A DNA stretch of 64,000 nucleotides. Source: Spirochaetales bacterium (GTDB lineage: Bacteria; Spirochaetota; Spirochaetia; SZUA-6; RPPD01). The number at the start of each line of letters is the position of its first letter. Within the stretch, counting starts at the first letter, position 1. The translations under genes and the position numbers were made by a program. The stretch spans positions 47,176 to 111,175 of the forward strand of contig JAFGJO010000032.1 in assembly GCA_016929065.1 (NCBI GenBank), in the 5' to 3' direction. Under the pieces are notes generated by a model. The model worked only from the letters and a program-made list of their open reading frames with translations, was not told where the DNA came from and did no database searches. Of this stretch, positions 1-10,302 are shown piece after piece.

Positions 1-1831
1 CAGCAAATACAATCACCCCGTTTTTGGTGTTGTTGAAAAGCTGAAAATACCGGCCCTCACTTTCCCGCAGTACTTCTTCGGATTTCTTTTGTTTCGTGAT
101 ATCACGCGCCACTCCAAACACAAGCTGCTCCTGAAGCAGAGGAAAAGAATTCCATGATATCCATTTGTATTCACCGTTTTTGCATTTATACCTGTTTTGA
201 AACCCGGTCACGGAATCACCCAGCTTCAGCACTGACATGCAATTGACGGTAGATTCACGGTCATCGGAATGAACAAACTCCAGAAATGGAACAGAACACA
301 GCTCATCGGGGCTCCATCCAAGTGTTCTCTCCCATGCCGGGTTCAACGCCTTGAAAAAGCCGTCGAACCCGGCAGTCGCGAGCATGTCCATGGAATAGGT
401 AAAGATCCGGTTCCGGTCCGCAATAGCCCTGTATTGATATACCACATTCATAAAAATCTCGCCGATAAGCCGGAGACGCTGCACCAGATTCATGGGCCAT
501 ATCCGTTTCCGGGAAAAAGAAGAGAATGAAATCATCCCCGATGTGCTGCCCCGGGATAAAAGTGGAATCGATATTACCGACTTCATGCCGATTGTTTTGA
601 TATACTCAAACTCATTCAACGCCTTTTTATCAGGCGGATGATTCTCGTCCAGAATGACCACTTCACCATGATTCATTTTGGAAAAATACCAGGGAAGCAT
701 TTTTTCGGTAATACACAGTTCAGGGGCCGCAACACCCTCCTCCACATAATGGCTCAGCAGAACCAATTTGTTTTTTTCTTCCGACAACCCGAACAGCGAC
801 CCCCTGTCAGCATCAAGAAAACCGGAAATCCGTTTGAGTGCTTCCCGGATACCCATTGCCGGATCCTTGTCGGTGCCGGCAAACAGCATGGATGAGATGT
901 CAGAGAGCAGCTCCTCAAAAGCAATTCGTTCTTGAAGCTCCTTTGCTGTCCTCACCCGCCCGGTAATATCATAGGCCGTTCCCCGCGTCCCGAAAATTTC
1001 ACCATCCGCACCCCTGACATATTTTGCATTGAACACAAGGAGCCGTTCTTTCCCGTCTTTTGCGATATGACATGATTCATACCCTTTGACCACCCCGCCT
1101 GAAAGCAGACGGGAAAATTCATTCATGTCTTTTTTTCCCTGTTCAGGCCTTTGAAAATCAGTAAACTTTTTTCCAAGCATTTCATCAACAGAATATCCCA
1201 TGACATCTTCCCATGCCGGATTCAGATAGATATACCTGCCTTCAGCGTCACATTGCCAAATGAGGTCCTGGGCTGTTTCAACAAGGTCAGAGTACAATTG
1301 TTCCGATTTTGCGATGGCAGTCTCTGACTGCAGCCGGCGTATCGCACTCCCGATGTGTGCTCCAATTGAGGTAAGCGACTGGCGTATTTTCCCGGGGATT
1401 AATGCGGTACGATATGAAATAATATTCAGGCTGCATATTACACGCTTTTTATATTTTACGGGAATTACGACCAGCGATTTTATTTTTTCAGAAACAATGT
1501 CGGGAAAATTATTTCCCTGCTCCCCTGCATGCTCTATATATACCGGTTCGCCCTTCATGATCAGTTGTGCCCATGGATCTTCCGGCGGGATAAATGATAC
1601 AGCTTGGATAAACTTATCCGAAAGATTTTTATGCGCAACCAGCGACAGCGCTCCGGTTTGCTTGTCAGTCAAATATATCCCGCCGCCGTCCAGGCCGGAT
1701 ATTTTGATCACCGAATCCAGGCAGACCCTGAGCCCCTGTTCCAGGTCTGACTGGGCTGCAAGTTCAATAATCACATCCTGCAGGTCTTTGAGCTGCTGCT
1801 CTGCCTGCTTCCATTTCAAATCGTCATTCAT
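1..1831 (-). CDS. Multi-domain GAF/PAS sensory protein, truncated at the left window edge
   Basis: Reverse-strand reading frame open from ATG at 1831 to the window edge (MNDDLKWKQAEQQLKDLQDVIIELAAQSDLEQGLRVCLDSVIKISGLDGGGIYLTDKQTG...). GAF-like N-terminus followed by a PAS/PAC-like segment (CDAEGRYIYLNPAWEDVMGYSVDEMLGKKF...) and a second GAF-like segment. Output domain lies outside the window. Confidence 0.8.
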   Translation of the reverse strand, partial: MNDDLKWKQAEQQLKDLQDVIIELAAQSDLEQGLRVCLDSVIKISGLDGGGIYLTDKQTGALSLVAHKNLSDKFIQAVSFIPPEDPWAQLIMKGEPVYIEHAGEQGNNFPDIVSEKIKSLVVIPVKYKKRVICSLNIISYRTALIPGKIRQSLTSIGAHIGSAIRRLQSETAIAKSEQLYSDLVETAQDLIWQCDAEGRYIYLNPAWEDVMGYSVDEMLGKKFTDFQRPEQGKKDMNEFSRLLSGGVVKGYESCHIAKDGKERLLVFNAKYVRGADGEIFGTRGTAYDITGRVRTAKELQERIAFEELLSDISSMLFAGTDKDPAMGIREALKRISGFLDADRGSLFGLSEEKNKLVLLSHYVEEGVAAPELCITEKMLPWYFSKMNHGEVVILDENHPPDKKALNEFEYIKTIGMKSVISIPLLSRGSTSGMISFSSFSRKRIWPMNLVQRLRLIGEIFMNVVYQYRAIADRNRIFTYSMDMLATAGFDGFFKALNPAWERTLGWSPDELCSVPFLEFVHSDDRESTVNCMSVLKLGDSVTGFQNRYKCKNGEYKWISWNSFPLLQEQLVFGVARDITKQKKSEEVLRESEGRYFQLFNNTKNGVIVFA

Positions 1832-2021
1832 TAAAAAACACCCGCATCATGTTTATACTTCACAGCCATCATCTGTTCATTCAATTGATTTTATTTGTTT
1901 AACTGAATAGAATTTTAAGGCAATCCATGCCGGGAAGCAAACTATTTTTTATGGGGTGACAGAAACAATTGACAGCATCATACAAAGAACCTGACTCTCA
2001 TATAAAAACGAACCACTCATG

Positions 2022-2053
2022 CTTCGACAGAGCCTGTCCTGAGCTTGTCGAAG
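2022..2053. repeat. Inverted repeat CTTCGACA...TGTCGAAG
   Basis: Arms CTTCGACA (2022-2029) and TGTCGAAG (2046-2053) around GAGCCTGTCCTGAGCT, in an intergenic region. Confidence 0.7.
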
Positions 2054-2078
2054 GGCTCAGCTTGACGTTACTTCCGGT

Positions 2079-2109
2079 GTCATCACCCGGCTTGACCGGG
2101 TGATCTGCT
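2079..2109 (+). repeat. REP-like palindromic element, copy 1
   Basis: GTCATCACCCGGCTTGACCGGGTGATCTGCT; same 31-nt layout as copies at 10194-10224 and 10272-10302. Confidence 0.75.
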
Positions 2110-2127
2110 TTCTTTAATTAGAAAATC

Positions 2128-2493
2128 CTAAGGAACCAGCTTGTGTATTGTCTCCACCAGCTGCTGGCTCATTTTTGACGACTTTGGAATCCAGGCAGAT
2201 GCACCTGCAGCAATACTGTCCTTGATAACATCTTCTTCGCTGGACAATACAATGATTGGGGTAAACTTGAATTTTGAAAGGGTTCGGATCTTCTTTACCA
2301 TTTCAAGGCCGGTCAGCCGCGGCATGTTGATATCGGTGATAATAAGATCAAAACCATCCGAGGCAGTGCACTGGATCATGCCGTCCTCGCCGTCAACCGC
2401 CTGCGTTACTTCAAAACCCTTTTGTTTCAGCGCGAAACTCAAAGAGTCCCGGGATGCATCCGAATCGTCAACTATTAGTGCTCTCTTTGCCAT
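2128..2493 (-). CDS. Single-domain response regulator (CheY-like receiver)
   Basis: MAKRALIVDDSDASRDSLSFALKQKGFEV...DLIITDINMPRLTGLEMVKKIR...PIIVLSS: acidic DD, phospho-acceptor D and Lys motif. GGAGG precedes the internal ATG at 2493, preferred over 2505. Confidence 0.93.
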   Translation of the reverse strand: MAKRALIVDDSDASRDSLSFALKQKGFEVTQAVDGEDGMIQCTASDGFDLIITDINMPRLTGLEMVKKIRTLSKFKFTPIIVLSSEEDVIKDSIAAGASAWIPKSSKMSQQLVETIHKLVP

Positions 2494-2813
2494 GTATTCC
2501 TCCATAAATACTTTTTTGCTTTAATTCAAGTTTATGGAAATATCCATATTTTACAAGTGAAATAAGTGCAGCGGTTTTATATTTTTCAAATCAGATCACC
2601 CGGTCATGGCCAACTCATTTCATTCGTTGGCTGGGAGTTTGAGCTATGCTAAAACATCCACGCATGTTGATGACAGTTGCCGCATAGAATGATGACATGT
2701 ACCGCGCCGGGTGTTGATAAAAAGACTTTAACATAGATATACAACAATAATACTATATATTCCAAATTCTATTTTCCCTAATAAATTAATTTTCTCTATT
2801 TAATCAAATTTAT

Positions 2814-2841
2814 TTGATTTTCTGTCAATAATGCATACAAT
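2814..2841 (+). promoter_or_regulatory. Sigma70-like promoter of the chemosensory operon
   Basis: TTGATT - 16 nt - TACAAT, about 33 nt upstream of the STAS-gene ATG. Confidence 0.5.
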
Positions 2842-2874
2842 TTACAGTACGTTCAAATTTAAGGTAGTTTTCCA

Positions 2875-3219
2875 ATGAGTGTAAAGACAAAAAAAGAACA
2901 GATTGTCTTCTCGGGCGACCTCACCATTCACCATGCAGGGGAACTTCAAAAAGAACTGAAAAAACACATTGCCGCACATGATCATATATCAATCGCCTTC
3001 GAAACAATCGACAGCATCGACCTTTCTTTTCTTCAGCTGATGTGCTCGGTACACCGGGAATCCCTGAAAAAAGAAAAATCCATAACAATCACGACATCGG
3101 TACCGGAACAGCTGCGACAGATCATGGCAACAATCGGGTTCGAGCGGACGATCAGCTGCGACCACGGTGAGCACGATGACTGCTTGTGGAAGGCAATTAC
3201 CGAAGCAGAAAAACAATAG
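2875..3219 (+). CDS. STAS-domain protein (anti-anti-sigma/MlaB-like)
   Basis: 114 aa; [22 protein letters not shown]...[22 protein letters not shown] matches the STAS pattern (strand, then D(S/L)SxLQLL-type loop). Confidence 0.8.
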   Translation: MSVKTKKEQIVFSGDLTIHHAGELQKELKKHIAAHDHISIAFETIDSIDLSFLQLMCSVHRESLKKEKSITITTSVPEQLRQIMATIGFERTISCDHGEHDDCLWKAITEAEKQ

Positions 3220-3262
3220 GGCTTTCAGCCTGAAGATAATTATTTTTTTTAAGGGGGCATGT

Positions 3263-5122
3263 ATGAAACTTGCTGATGTTAAAATTGGAGTAAAACTGGT
3301 ATTTGGGTTTTTATTGGTGGTATTTATCTTTGGAGCAATTGCAGTATACCAGATATGGAGCTTTAATCAGATTGCAGACAAAAATGTTGCTCTCAATAAA
3401 CGTGTCTCGGATGTTGGGGAGATCAATGATGCGGTGATTGATTTCCAAAGCATTTACGGGGTGGTGGCTGATGCTATTATAAATCAGAATACGACAGAAC
3501 TGAACAACAGCATACCCAAATTCAAAACACGGGCATTAGAGATATACCGCATGCTCGAAGGAAATACAGAGTATACCATTGTCGATACTGATCAGGAATA
3601 TCAATGGGGTTCTGAAATTATTGATGCGTATAAACAATATCTTCAAAAAATCGAACAGGAAATGCTGCCCGCAATAACTGCTCTTTTGGCAGTTCAGACA
3701 AACAATAGTGATGATACAGCTCAATTTAACATTGTCAGGGATATTGACGGTCAGATCGACGGATATAAAATTGTTATTCTGGATGCTCTAGAGAAAATTG
3801 AAAACGCGCTTGAAGAAGAGGAAGATGAAATTGTGGCAGAAGTCAACACGACAATTCAATTTGCCATTACAATAGCGGTTGTCACGACGATTATCGGTAT
3901 TATCATTGCACTGGTTCTGGCAATAATCATCACACAAATGATAACCCTGCCGCTGCGGGAAGCTGTGGGTGTTACCAGAAAAATAGCTGAAGGCGATCTC
4001 CGTGTTTCAATTACAGCAAAAGGAAAAGACGAAGTCGGCCAGATGACGCAGGCCATGAGCGACATGATCGATAAACTCAAGGAAGTTGTCGGCAACGTCA
4101 TTACCTCGGCCGCAAACGTGAGCCAGGGCAGCCAGCAGCTGTCGGCCAGCGCGGAGGGCGTCTCCCAGGGAGCGGAAGAATTATCTGCAACATCCGAACA
4201 GCTCTCTCAGGGAGCAACCGAGCAGGCATCAGCTGCCGAACAGGTCTCAAGCTCCATGGAAGAAATGGGAGCGAACATCCGCCAGAACGCGGATAATGCG
4301 CTTGAAACAGAAAAAATCGCCATGAAAGCGGCCAATGATGCCCGCGAAGGAGGCAAGGCAGTCGTCCTTACCGTCCAGGCCATGAAAGATATCTCGGCGA
4401 AAATAAATATTATAGAAGAAATCGCGCGAAACACAAATCTGCTCGCGCTCAATGCAGCCATTGAAGCGGCACGCGCCGGTGAACACGGCAAGGGATTCGC
4501 GGTAGTGGCATCGGAAGTACGAAAGCTCGCCGAGCGCAGCCAGAAAGCCGCAGCGGAAATAAGCGAACTTTCGCTTTCCAGTGTTGATATTGCCGAAAAA
4601 GCGGGCGACATGCTTGAAAAAATCGTTCCGGACATTCAGAAAACAGCGGAACTGGTTCAGGAGATTTCGGCTGCTTCCAAAGAACAGAATGCAGGCGCCG
4701 AGCAGATCAACCGCGCGGTCATGCAGTTGGACCAGGTTATCCAGCAGAATGCATCAGCTTCCGAAGAAATGTCTTCAACAGTCCAGGAACAGTCATCTCA
4801 GTCAGAGGAGATGGCGTCCATGAGCGAAGAGCTCGCGAGTCAGGCCGATCACCTGCAGAATGCAGTTGCCTTCTTTAAAATAGAAGGGCTGGAAGCGATG
4901 ATGCACCATGACAGAATGAACTTTACCCGGAAAACAAGAACCAATCTTGAGCCGGGAAAACAGCAGTCTCATATTCAGCACAATTCCCCTGTAAAACATG
5001 CAATGACGACAAAGGTCTCTGCCCTCCCGCCGGAAAAGAAAGTGAAGGGTGTTCATATCGATCTGCATGAACAAAAAGAAAAAACAGATGACCTTGATCA
5101 GGATTTCAAAAGTTACGAATAA
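3263..5122 (+). CDS. Methyl-accepting chemotaxis protein
   Basis: N-terminal TM plus four-helix-type sensor, HAMP, and the signalling hairpin [45 protein letters not shown] extends upstream to 3167, but the SD AAGGGGG supports the ATG at 3263. Confidence 0.95.
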   Translation: MKLADVKIGVKLVFGFLLVVFIFGAIAVYQIWSFNQIADKNVALNKRVSDVGEINDAVIDFQSIYGVVADAIINQNTTELNNSIPKFKTRALEIYRMLEGNTEYTIVDTDQEYQWGSEIIDAYKQYLQKIEQEMLPAITALLAVQTNNSDDTAQFNIVRDIDGQIDGYKIVILDALEKIENALEEEEDEIVAEVNTTIQFAITIAVVTTIIGIIIALVLAIIITQMITLPLREAVGVTRKIAEGDLRVSITAKGKDEVGQMTQAMSDMIDKLKEVVGNVITSAANVSQGSQQLSASAEGVSQGAEELSATSEQLSQGATEQASAAEQVSSSMEEMGANIRQNADNALETEKIAMKAANDAREGGKAVVLTVQAMKDISAKINIIEEIARNTNLLALNAAIEAARAGEHGKGFAVVASEVRKLAERSQKAAAEISELSLSSVDIAEKAGDMLEKIVPDIQKTAELVQEISAASKEQNAGAEQINRAVMQLDQVIQQNASASEEMSSTVQEQSSQSEEMASMSEELASQADHLQNAVAFFKIEGLEAMMHHDRMNFTRKTRTNLEPGKQQSHIQHNSPVKHAMTTKVSALPPEKKVKGVHIDLHEQKEKTDDLDQDFKSYE

Positions 5123-5186
5123 TGATGTTTCCCATTGTTTTCCGATCAGCCAAAGAAAGTAATGCGAACCAACAGGAGGATGTACG

Positions 5187-5705
5187 ATGAGTGAAGCAAC
5201 AGCAGTAAAAACAGGAACATACCTTACCTTTACCCTGGGAGACGAGCAGTACGCTGTCCTTGTGGGAAAAGCACGGGAAGTTCTTGAACTTTCAAATATT
5301 ACCAAAGTGCCCCGCACCCCGGAGTTCATGCGGGGGGTGATTAATCTTCGGGGCAGCGTGGTCCCGGTGTGCGACATACGCCTCAAGTTCGGCATGTCCA
5401 TCACGGAAAAAACAATCGATACGCGGATTGTGGTGATGGAAATTGCACTTGAAGGAGACACCACCATTCTGGGAATTCTTGCCGACAGCGTGCAGGAAGT
5501 CATTGAGCTTGATGAAAACAACATTGAACCGCCGCCAAAGATCGGGACAAGCATTTCCACCGATTTTATTCTGGGCATGGGGAAACGCAACGACGATTTC
5601 ATCATCATTCTGGATATCGAGAAGGTCTTCTCGCAGAAAGAAATAGAACAAATGAAAGAAGCGGGAATGCCGGCCTCCTCAGGGGGGAAAAAGACAGAAA
5701 CATAA
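5187..5705 (+). CDS. cheW: CheW chemotaxis coupling protein
   Basis: YLTFTLGDEQYAVLVGKAREVLELSNITKVPRTPEFMRGVINLRGSVVPVCDIRLKFG is a canonical CheW signature. Confidence 0.95.
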   Translation: MSEATAVKTGTYLTFTLGDEQYAVLVGKAREVLELSNITKVPRTPEFMRGVINLRGSVVPVCDIRLKFGMSITEKTIDTRIVVMEIALEGDTTILGILADSVQEVIELDENNIEPPPKIGTSISTDFILGMGKRNDDFIIILDIEKVFSQKEIEQMKEAGMPASSGGKKTET

Positions 5706-5788
5706 AACAGATAAAAAAGCCGGACAAGGCAGGAATGGCGGAGATTGATGGAGAAGAAAAAAACTGACGTACAGGATTTATATCAATA

Positions 5789-7924
5789 ATGAATGAAAAC
5801 TATTTTGAAACATTCAAGGATGAGGCATGCGAACTGATCGACAAGCTCGAAAAAATCTGTCTGGACATCGAGCCGTCTGAATACACCATTGACCAGATTC
5901 AGGAGATCTTCCGGATTCTGCATACCATCAAAGGGACTTCAGCAATGTTCGGTTTCCAGGATATTTCTGATTTTGTCCATAAACTTGAATCCCTGTATTC
6001 CGAAATCCGTAATAACGAGCGGGCTTTAAGCGCCCCGGTGATCAGCCTGACAATCAGCGCCGCTGACTGCATTCGTGCAACCATAGAAGCGTCAACAACA
6101 TCAAAAAAAGTACCCGAAGTATTGTGCAGGCACAGGGAGAAGATCATCTCCTCCGTGGAAAAACTTCTGCAGGGTGAAGAAATTGACAAAACAGCGGTTG
6201 AAGATGAAACGACGACCCTAATACCCGAATCACACATTACAACCATGTACCGCATCCGGTTTACCCCGCCCGGGGATATTTTTTTAAAGGGGATAAATCC
6301 CGAGGCGATCCTGAAAGAGCTTGATGCACTGGGTACCTCCAGGGTAATCGCCCGTCTCGATGAAATTCCGGAATTGAGCACGATAAATCCCGAAAGCTGT
6401 TACCTTTCGTGGGATATCCTGCTCTCTGCCAAAAAAACGCTCGACGAGATCAGGGATATCTTTATCTTTGTCGAAGACCAAAGCGCAATCAGGATTGACA
6501 TCATCGGGACCATCACCGAAGACGAAGACGAAATCAGCGATGCAGGCTACAAGAGGTTGGGAGAAATTCTGCTTGAACGCGGGGATATTTCACCAAAAGA
6601 ACTCACCAGAGCATTGGACAGCCAGAAACGCCTTGGTGAAGCACTGGTTGAATCGAAAGCAGTTGAAAAGCAGAAAGTGCTTTCCGCGCTTGCGGAGCAG
6701 GATTTTGTCAAACAGCAAAAACAGCAGCAGGCTGGAGACATGAAGCTGTCGAGCATCCGTGTCAAGGCGGAACGGCTTGATGAACTTATTAACCTTGTGG
6801 GCGAGCTGGTAACGCTCCAGGCACGGCTGCGGACAACAGTGCATTCACTGGGGGACAGTGAATTACAGCTGATCTCAGAGGAAAGCGAACGCCTCGTCGA
6901 GGATCTCCGGACAAGCGCGATGGGAATGCGCATGCTCTCTGTCGATTTCCTGTTCGGAAAAATAAAACGGCTTGTCTACGACCTGTCGCGCGAACTCAAA
7001 AAGCGGGTTGATTTATTTATCGAAGGGGCGGAAACAGAACTCGACAAAAGCGTGATTGAACGCCTGAATGATCCGCTGGTCCACCTCATTAGAAACTGCA
7101 TTGATCACGGGATTGAGCCGGAGGAAGAACGCAGGAAAAAGGGGAAACCTGTCGCGGGGAAAATCACCCTCAGGGCATACCATGCCGAAGCAACCGTCTT
7201 TATTGAAATACAGGATGACGGCCAGGGCCTGGATGCTGCCAAAATCCGGAAAAAAGCGGAGATGAATAAAATCATTGAAAAGGGAGCACTCCTCTCCGAA
7301 TCCGAACTGCTTAATCTTGTTTTTCTTCCCGGCTTTTCCACCGCGCAGGAAGTGTCAAAAGTCTCCGGCCGCGGTGTCGGTATGGATGTGGTGAAACGCA
7401 CTGTTGAATCGCTGGGCGGACAGGTCCGCATCACCAGCGAAAAAGACAAGGGAACCACCATTACTCTTAAAATTCCTCTCACCCTCTCAATCATCGAGGG
7501 ATTGTTCATCAAAGTTGCGGGCGATATGTATGTTATCCCATTGTCTTTGGTTGAAGAAGTCGTTGAGCTGGAACACGAAACAGCACAATTCGACACCCGC
7601 AGACATCTGCTTCCGGTACGGGGGGAAATGCTGCCCTATATTCGGCTGCGGGAATATTTTGATATTGATGGTGATATTCCGCACTTCGAAAAAATCGTCG
7701 TCGTCAATGCCCATCGCAGAATAGGGCTTGCGGTTGATGACGTTGCAGGGAATGCACAAGTGGTTATCAAGTCTTTAGGATCAGCTTTCGCCCAGTCTGA
7801 CGGCGTACTGGGTGCGACAGTAACCGGCGACGGGAAGGTTTCGTTAATTCTGGATATCGGCCGCATCACCACCGATGCCATAGCGGAGGAAACGCAACGC
7901 GTAAACCAGCAGACTGTTGTATGA
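5789..7924 (+). CDS. cheA: Chemotaxis histidine kinase CheA
   Basis: Hpt (RILHTIKGTSAMFGF), dimerisation, HATPase (GRGVGMDVVKRTVESLGG) and CheW-like C-terminus; contains an extra repeat RLGEILLERGDISPKELTRALDSQKRLGEALVESKAV. Confidence 0.95.
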   Translation: MNENYFETFKDEACELIDKLEKICLDIEPSEYTIDQIQEIFRILHTIKGTSAMFGFQDISDFVHKLESLYSEIRNNERALSAPVISLTISAADCIRATIEASTTSKKVPEVLCRHREKIISSVEKLLQGEEIDKTAVEDETTTLIPESHITTMYRIRFTPPGDIFLKGINPEAILKELDALGTSRVIARLDEIPELSTINPESCYLSWDILLSAKKTLDEIRDIFIFVEDQSAIRIDIIGTITEDEDEISDAGYKRLGEILLERGDISPKELTRALDSQKRLGEALVESKAVEKQKVLSALAEQDFVKQQKQQQAGDMKLSSIRVKAERLDELINLVGELVTLQARLRTTVHSLGDSELQLISEESERLVEDLRTSAMGMRMLSVDFLFGKIKRLVYDLSRELKKRVDLFIEGAETELDKSVIERLNDPLVHLIRNCIDHGIEPEEERRKKGKPVAGKITLRAYHAEATVFIEIQDDGQGLDAAKIRKKAEMNKIIEKGALLSESELLNLVFLPGFSTAQEVSKVSGRGVGMDVVKRTVESLGGQVRITSEKDKGTTITLKIPLTLSIIEGLFIKVAGDMYVIPLSLVEEVVELEHETAQFDTRRHLLPVRGEMLPYIRLREYFDIDGDIPHFEKIVVVNAHRRIGLAVDDVAGNAQVVIKSLGSAFAQSDGVLGATVTGDGKVSLILDIGRITTDAIAEETQRVNQQTVV

Positions 7925-8784
7925 GCAAAAATCCCTATCCCCTCTATGTCCCTCCCGCAATGTCTGATGAGACTTTCCAGGCTTTGGCTGTTTTTATTAC
8001 TCTCAATCTTGGCATCAAAATGCCGCTGGAGAAAAAAACCATGCTTCAGGCGCGCATCCTTAAGCGCCTCCGCGCGCTCCACATTTCAACCTTCGAGGAA
8101 TACTGCGAACTGCTTTTTTCCAAAAAGGGGATCCGCGATGAGCTCCCCCATCTTTTTGATGTCACCACTACAAACAAAACCGACTTTTTTCGTGAACCGG
8201 GGCATTTTGAATTTCTTGCAACAGAGCTTTTGCCGAATTTCTGCTCATACAAGCCATGCAGTCATGAGGACCCCGTGGTATTCTGGAGCGCAGGTTGTTC
8301 CACCGGAGAAGAACCCTATACCCTGGCGATTGTTCTGGAGGAGTTTAAACTCGGCAATCCATGGTTTCATTACGTGATCCTGGCGAGCGATATTTCCACG
8401 CAGGTGCTGGCAACCGCGAAAAAAGCCATTTACCGCGAAGATAAAATCGAACCGGTCCCCTACGAGCTGCGGAAAAAATACCTTCTCAAAAGCAAAGACA
8501 ATACCGAAAAGCTGGTGAGAATTATTCCCCGGCTGCGGTCAAAAATCCGGTTCTTTCGTTTAAACCTGATGGAAGACAAATTTATTCTTCCTTCAAAGGT
8601 GGATATTATTTTTTGCAGAAACGTGATGATATATTTCAGCAAAGAAATACAATCGCAGCTGGTGATGAAATTTCATGCAGTGCTGAAAAGCAAAGGATTT
8701 TTATTCACCGGCCATTCGGAAACGCTGGTAAACCTGAATTTGCCGTTTCAGCTGATTATTCCGACTGTCTATCAAAAGAAATAA
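7921..8784 (+). CDS. cheR: Chemotaxis protein methyltransferase CheR
   Basis: [23 protein letters not shown] and [17 protein letters not shown] motifs; ATGA overlap with cheA. Confidence 0.95.
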   Translation: MSKNPYPLYVPPAMSDETFQALAVFITLNLGIKMPLEKKTMLQARILKRLRALHISTFEEYCELLFSKKGIRDELPHLFDVTTTNKTDFFREPGHFEFLATELLPNFCSYKPCSHEDPVVFWSAGCSTGEEPYTLAIVLEEFKLGNPWFHYVILASDISTQVLATAKKAIYREDKIEPVPYELRKKYLLKSKDNTEKLVRIIPRLRSKIRFFRLNLMEDKFILPSKVDIIFCRNVMIYFSKEIQSQLVMKFHAVLKSKGFLFTGHSETLVNLNLPFQLIIPTVYQKK

Positions 8785-8794
8785 GGGCAAGGTC

Positions 8795-9889
8795 ATGCCG
8801 GATATCCCGTTGGGAAAAAATGAAAAACTGAAAATTCTGGTCGTCGATGATTCAGCGGTTGTCCGCCAGACCCTGGTGGATATTATTTCCAGCGACAAGG
8901 AACTGGAGGTAATGGGCGCTGCCCAGGACCCGTTTATCGCCGCGGCGAAAATGAAAGAGCAGGCCCCGGATGTGATCATCCTTGACATTGAAATGCCCAG
9001 AATGGACGGACTTACGTTTTTACAGAAAATCATGAGCCAGCACCCCATTCCGGTGGTTATCTGTTCAAGCCAGGCTGAGCGGGGCCAGGAAAACGCACTG
9101 CGCGCAATCGATTACGGTGCTGTTGAGATTATTGAAAAACCAAAAATGGGCGCAAAGCAATTTATTGAAGAATCAAAAATAAGAATTACCGATGCCGTCA
9201 AGGCGGCGTATCTCTCCAGCAGGGCACGAGTCAAACGCACATTCCCCGGCCAGCCTGCTTTAAAACTCACTGCCGACGCAATCCTGTCAAAACCAAAACA
9301 TGTTTCCAGGCTGGAAACGACCGAGCATGTTGTTGCAATCGGTGCATCAACCGGCGGGACAGAGGCGTTGCGGCAAATCCTTGAGGCCATGCCGGCGGAT
9401 GCCCCCGGCATTGTCATCGTTCAGCATATGCCCGAACATTTTACCCGCGCATTTGCAAACCGCCTGGACGGATTATGCACCATCAGCGTCAAGGAAGCCG
9501 AACAAAACGATACAGTCATCCGCGGCCGCGCTTTAATTGCACCGGGCAACCGCCACATGCTTTTGAAACGAAGCGGAGCACGCTATTACGTTGAACTGCG
9601 CGACGGCCCGCTGGTGTCCCGTCACCGGCCTTCGGTTGACGTCCTGTTCCGCTCGGTTGCCCGTTATGCCGGGGTCAATGCAATCGGCATTATCATGACA
9701 GGGATGGGCGATGACGGTGCAAAGGGTATGGTTGAGATGAAGGAGGCGGGTGCAAAAAATATTGCACAGGATGAAAAAAGCTGTGTGGTCTTCGGGATGC
9801 CGAAGGAAGCCATAAAACTCGGGGTGGTAGACGACATTGTCTCTTTAAAGAATATTCCGGATAAAATTCTCGCATACGCGAAGGATTGA
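8795..9889 (+). CDS. cheB: Chemotaxis protein-glutamate methylesterase CheB
   Basis: Receiver ([31 protein letters not shown]) plus methylesterase ([40 protein letters not shown]). Confidence 0.95.
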   Translation: MPDIPLGKNEKLKILVVDDSAVVRQTLVDIISSDKELEVMGAAQDPFIAAAKMKEQAPDVIILDIEMPRMDGLTFLQKIMSQHPIPVVICSSQAERGQENALRAIDYGAVEIIEKPKMGAKQFIEESKIRITDAVKAAYLSSRARVKRTFPGQPALKLTADAILSKPKHVSRLETTEHVVAIGASTGGTEALRQILEAMPADAPGIVIVQHMPEHFTRAFANRLDGLCTISVKEAEQNDTVIRGRALIAPGNRHMLLKRSGARYYVELRDGPLVSRHRPSVDVLFRSVARYAGVNAIGIIMTGMGDDGAKGMVEMKEAGAKNIAQDEKSCVVFGMPKEAIKLGVVDDIVSLKNIPDKILAYAKD

Positions 9890-9922
9890 TTTGTTTTCAG
9901 GCACTCTGCCGAAAAGGAGTAA

Positions 9923-10150
9923 ATGAACATGCAGAAGGAATGTGAACATGCATCAGCATGCCGATTGTGGTCTGAGGGGATTGCAGGAAGTCTGGACCAT
10001 TTCTTTATCCTGAAATACTGCAATAATTCCAAAAAAAGACAATGTGCGCGGTATACATTAATAGCTCTGAGGCTTGAGGTCCCTCCCGAACTGCTGCCCA
10101 ACGGGAAACACTTTACCAACTGGCTACAGAAAGAAAAATTGGCCTTTTAG
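9923..10150 (+). CDS. Small Cys-rich protein of unknown function
   Basis: MNMQKECEHASACRLWSEGIAGSLDHFFILKYCNNSKKRQCARYTLIALRLEVPPELLPNGKHFTNWLQ; strong SD (GGAG) before the ATG; four ordered Cys (CX5C...YCX7CARY). Confidence 0.7.
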   Translation: MNMQKECEHASACRLWSEGIAGSLDHFFILKYCNNSKKRQCARYTLIALRLEVPPELLPNGKHFTNWLQKEKLAF

Positions 10151-10193
10151 GTATGTGACATAGGTCCCTGATACATACTTGAATTTATAATTC

Positions 10194-10224
10194 AGCAGAT
10201 CCTCCGGTCAAGCCGGAGGATGAC
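10194..10224 (-). repeat. REP-like palindromic element, copy 2
   Basis: AGCAGATCCTCCGGTCAAGCCGGAGGATGAC; reverse complement GTCATCCTCCGGCTTGACCGGAGGATCTGCT fits copy 1 exactly in layout. Confidence 0.75.
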
Positions 10225-10271
10225 AGAAAGTGTCGTGCCACACTTCAGCCGCTCCGTTGTTCTGTATTATT

Positions 10272-10302
10272 GTCATTGCCCGACTCGATCGGGCAATCTG
10301 CT
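10272..10302 (+). repeat. REP-like palindromic element, copy 3
   Basis: GTCATTGCCCGACTCGATCGGGCAATCTGCT; about 50 bp from copy 2 in opposite orientation. Confidence 0.75.

Noticed and set aside
1260-1910. 216-aa plus-strand ORF
   Set aside because: Antisense to the GAF/PAS sensor, whose reverse frame encodes clear domains.
4802-5608. 268-aa minus-strand ORF
   Set aside because: Antisense to the MCP 3' end and cheW; shadow ORF.
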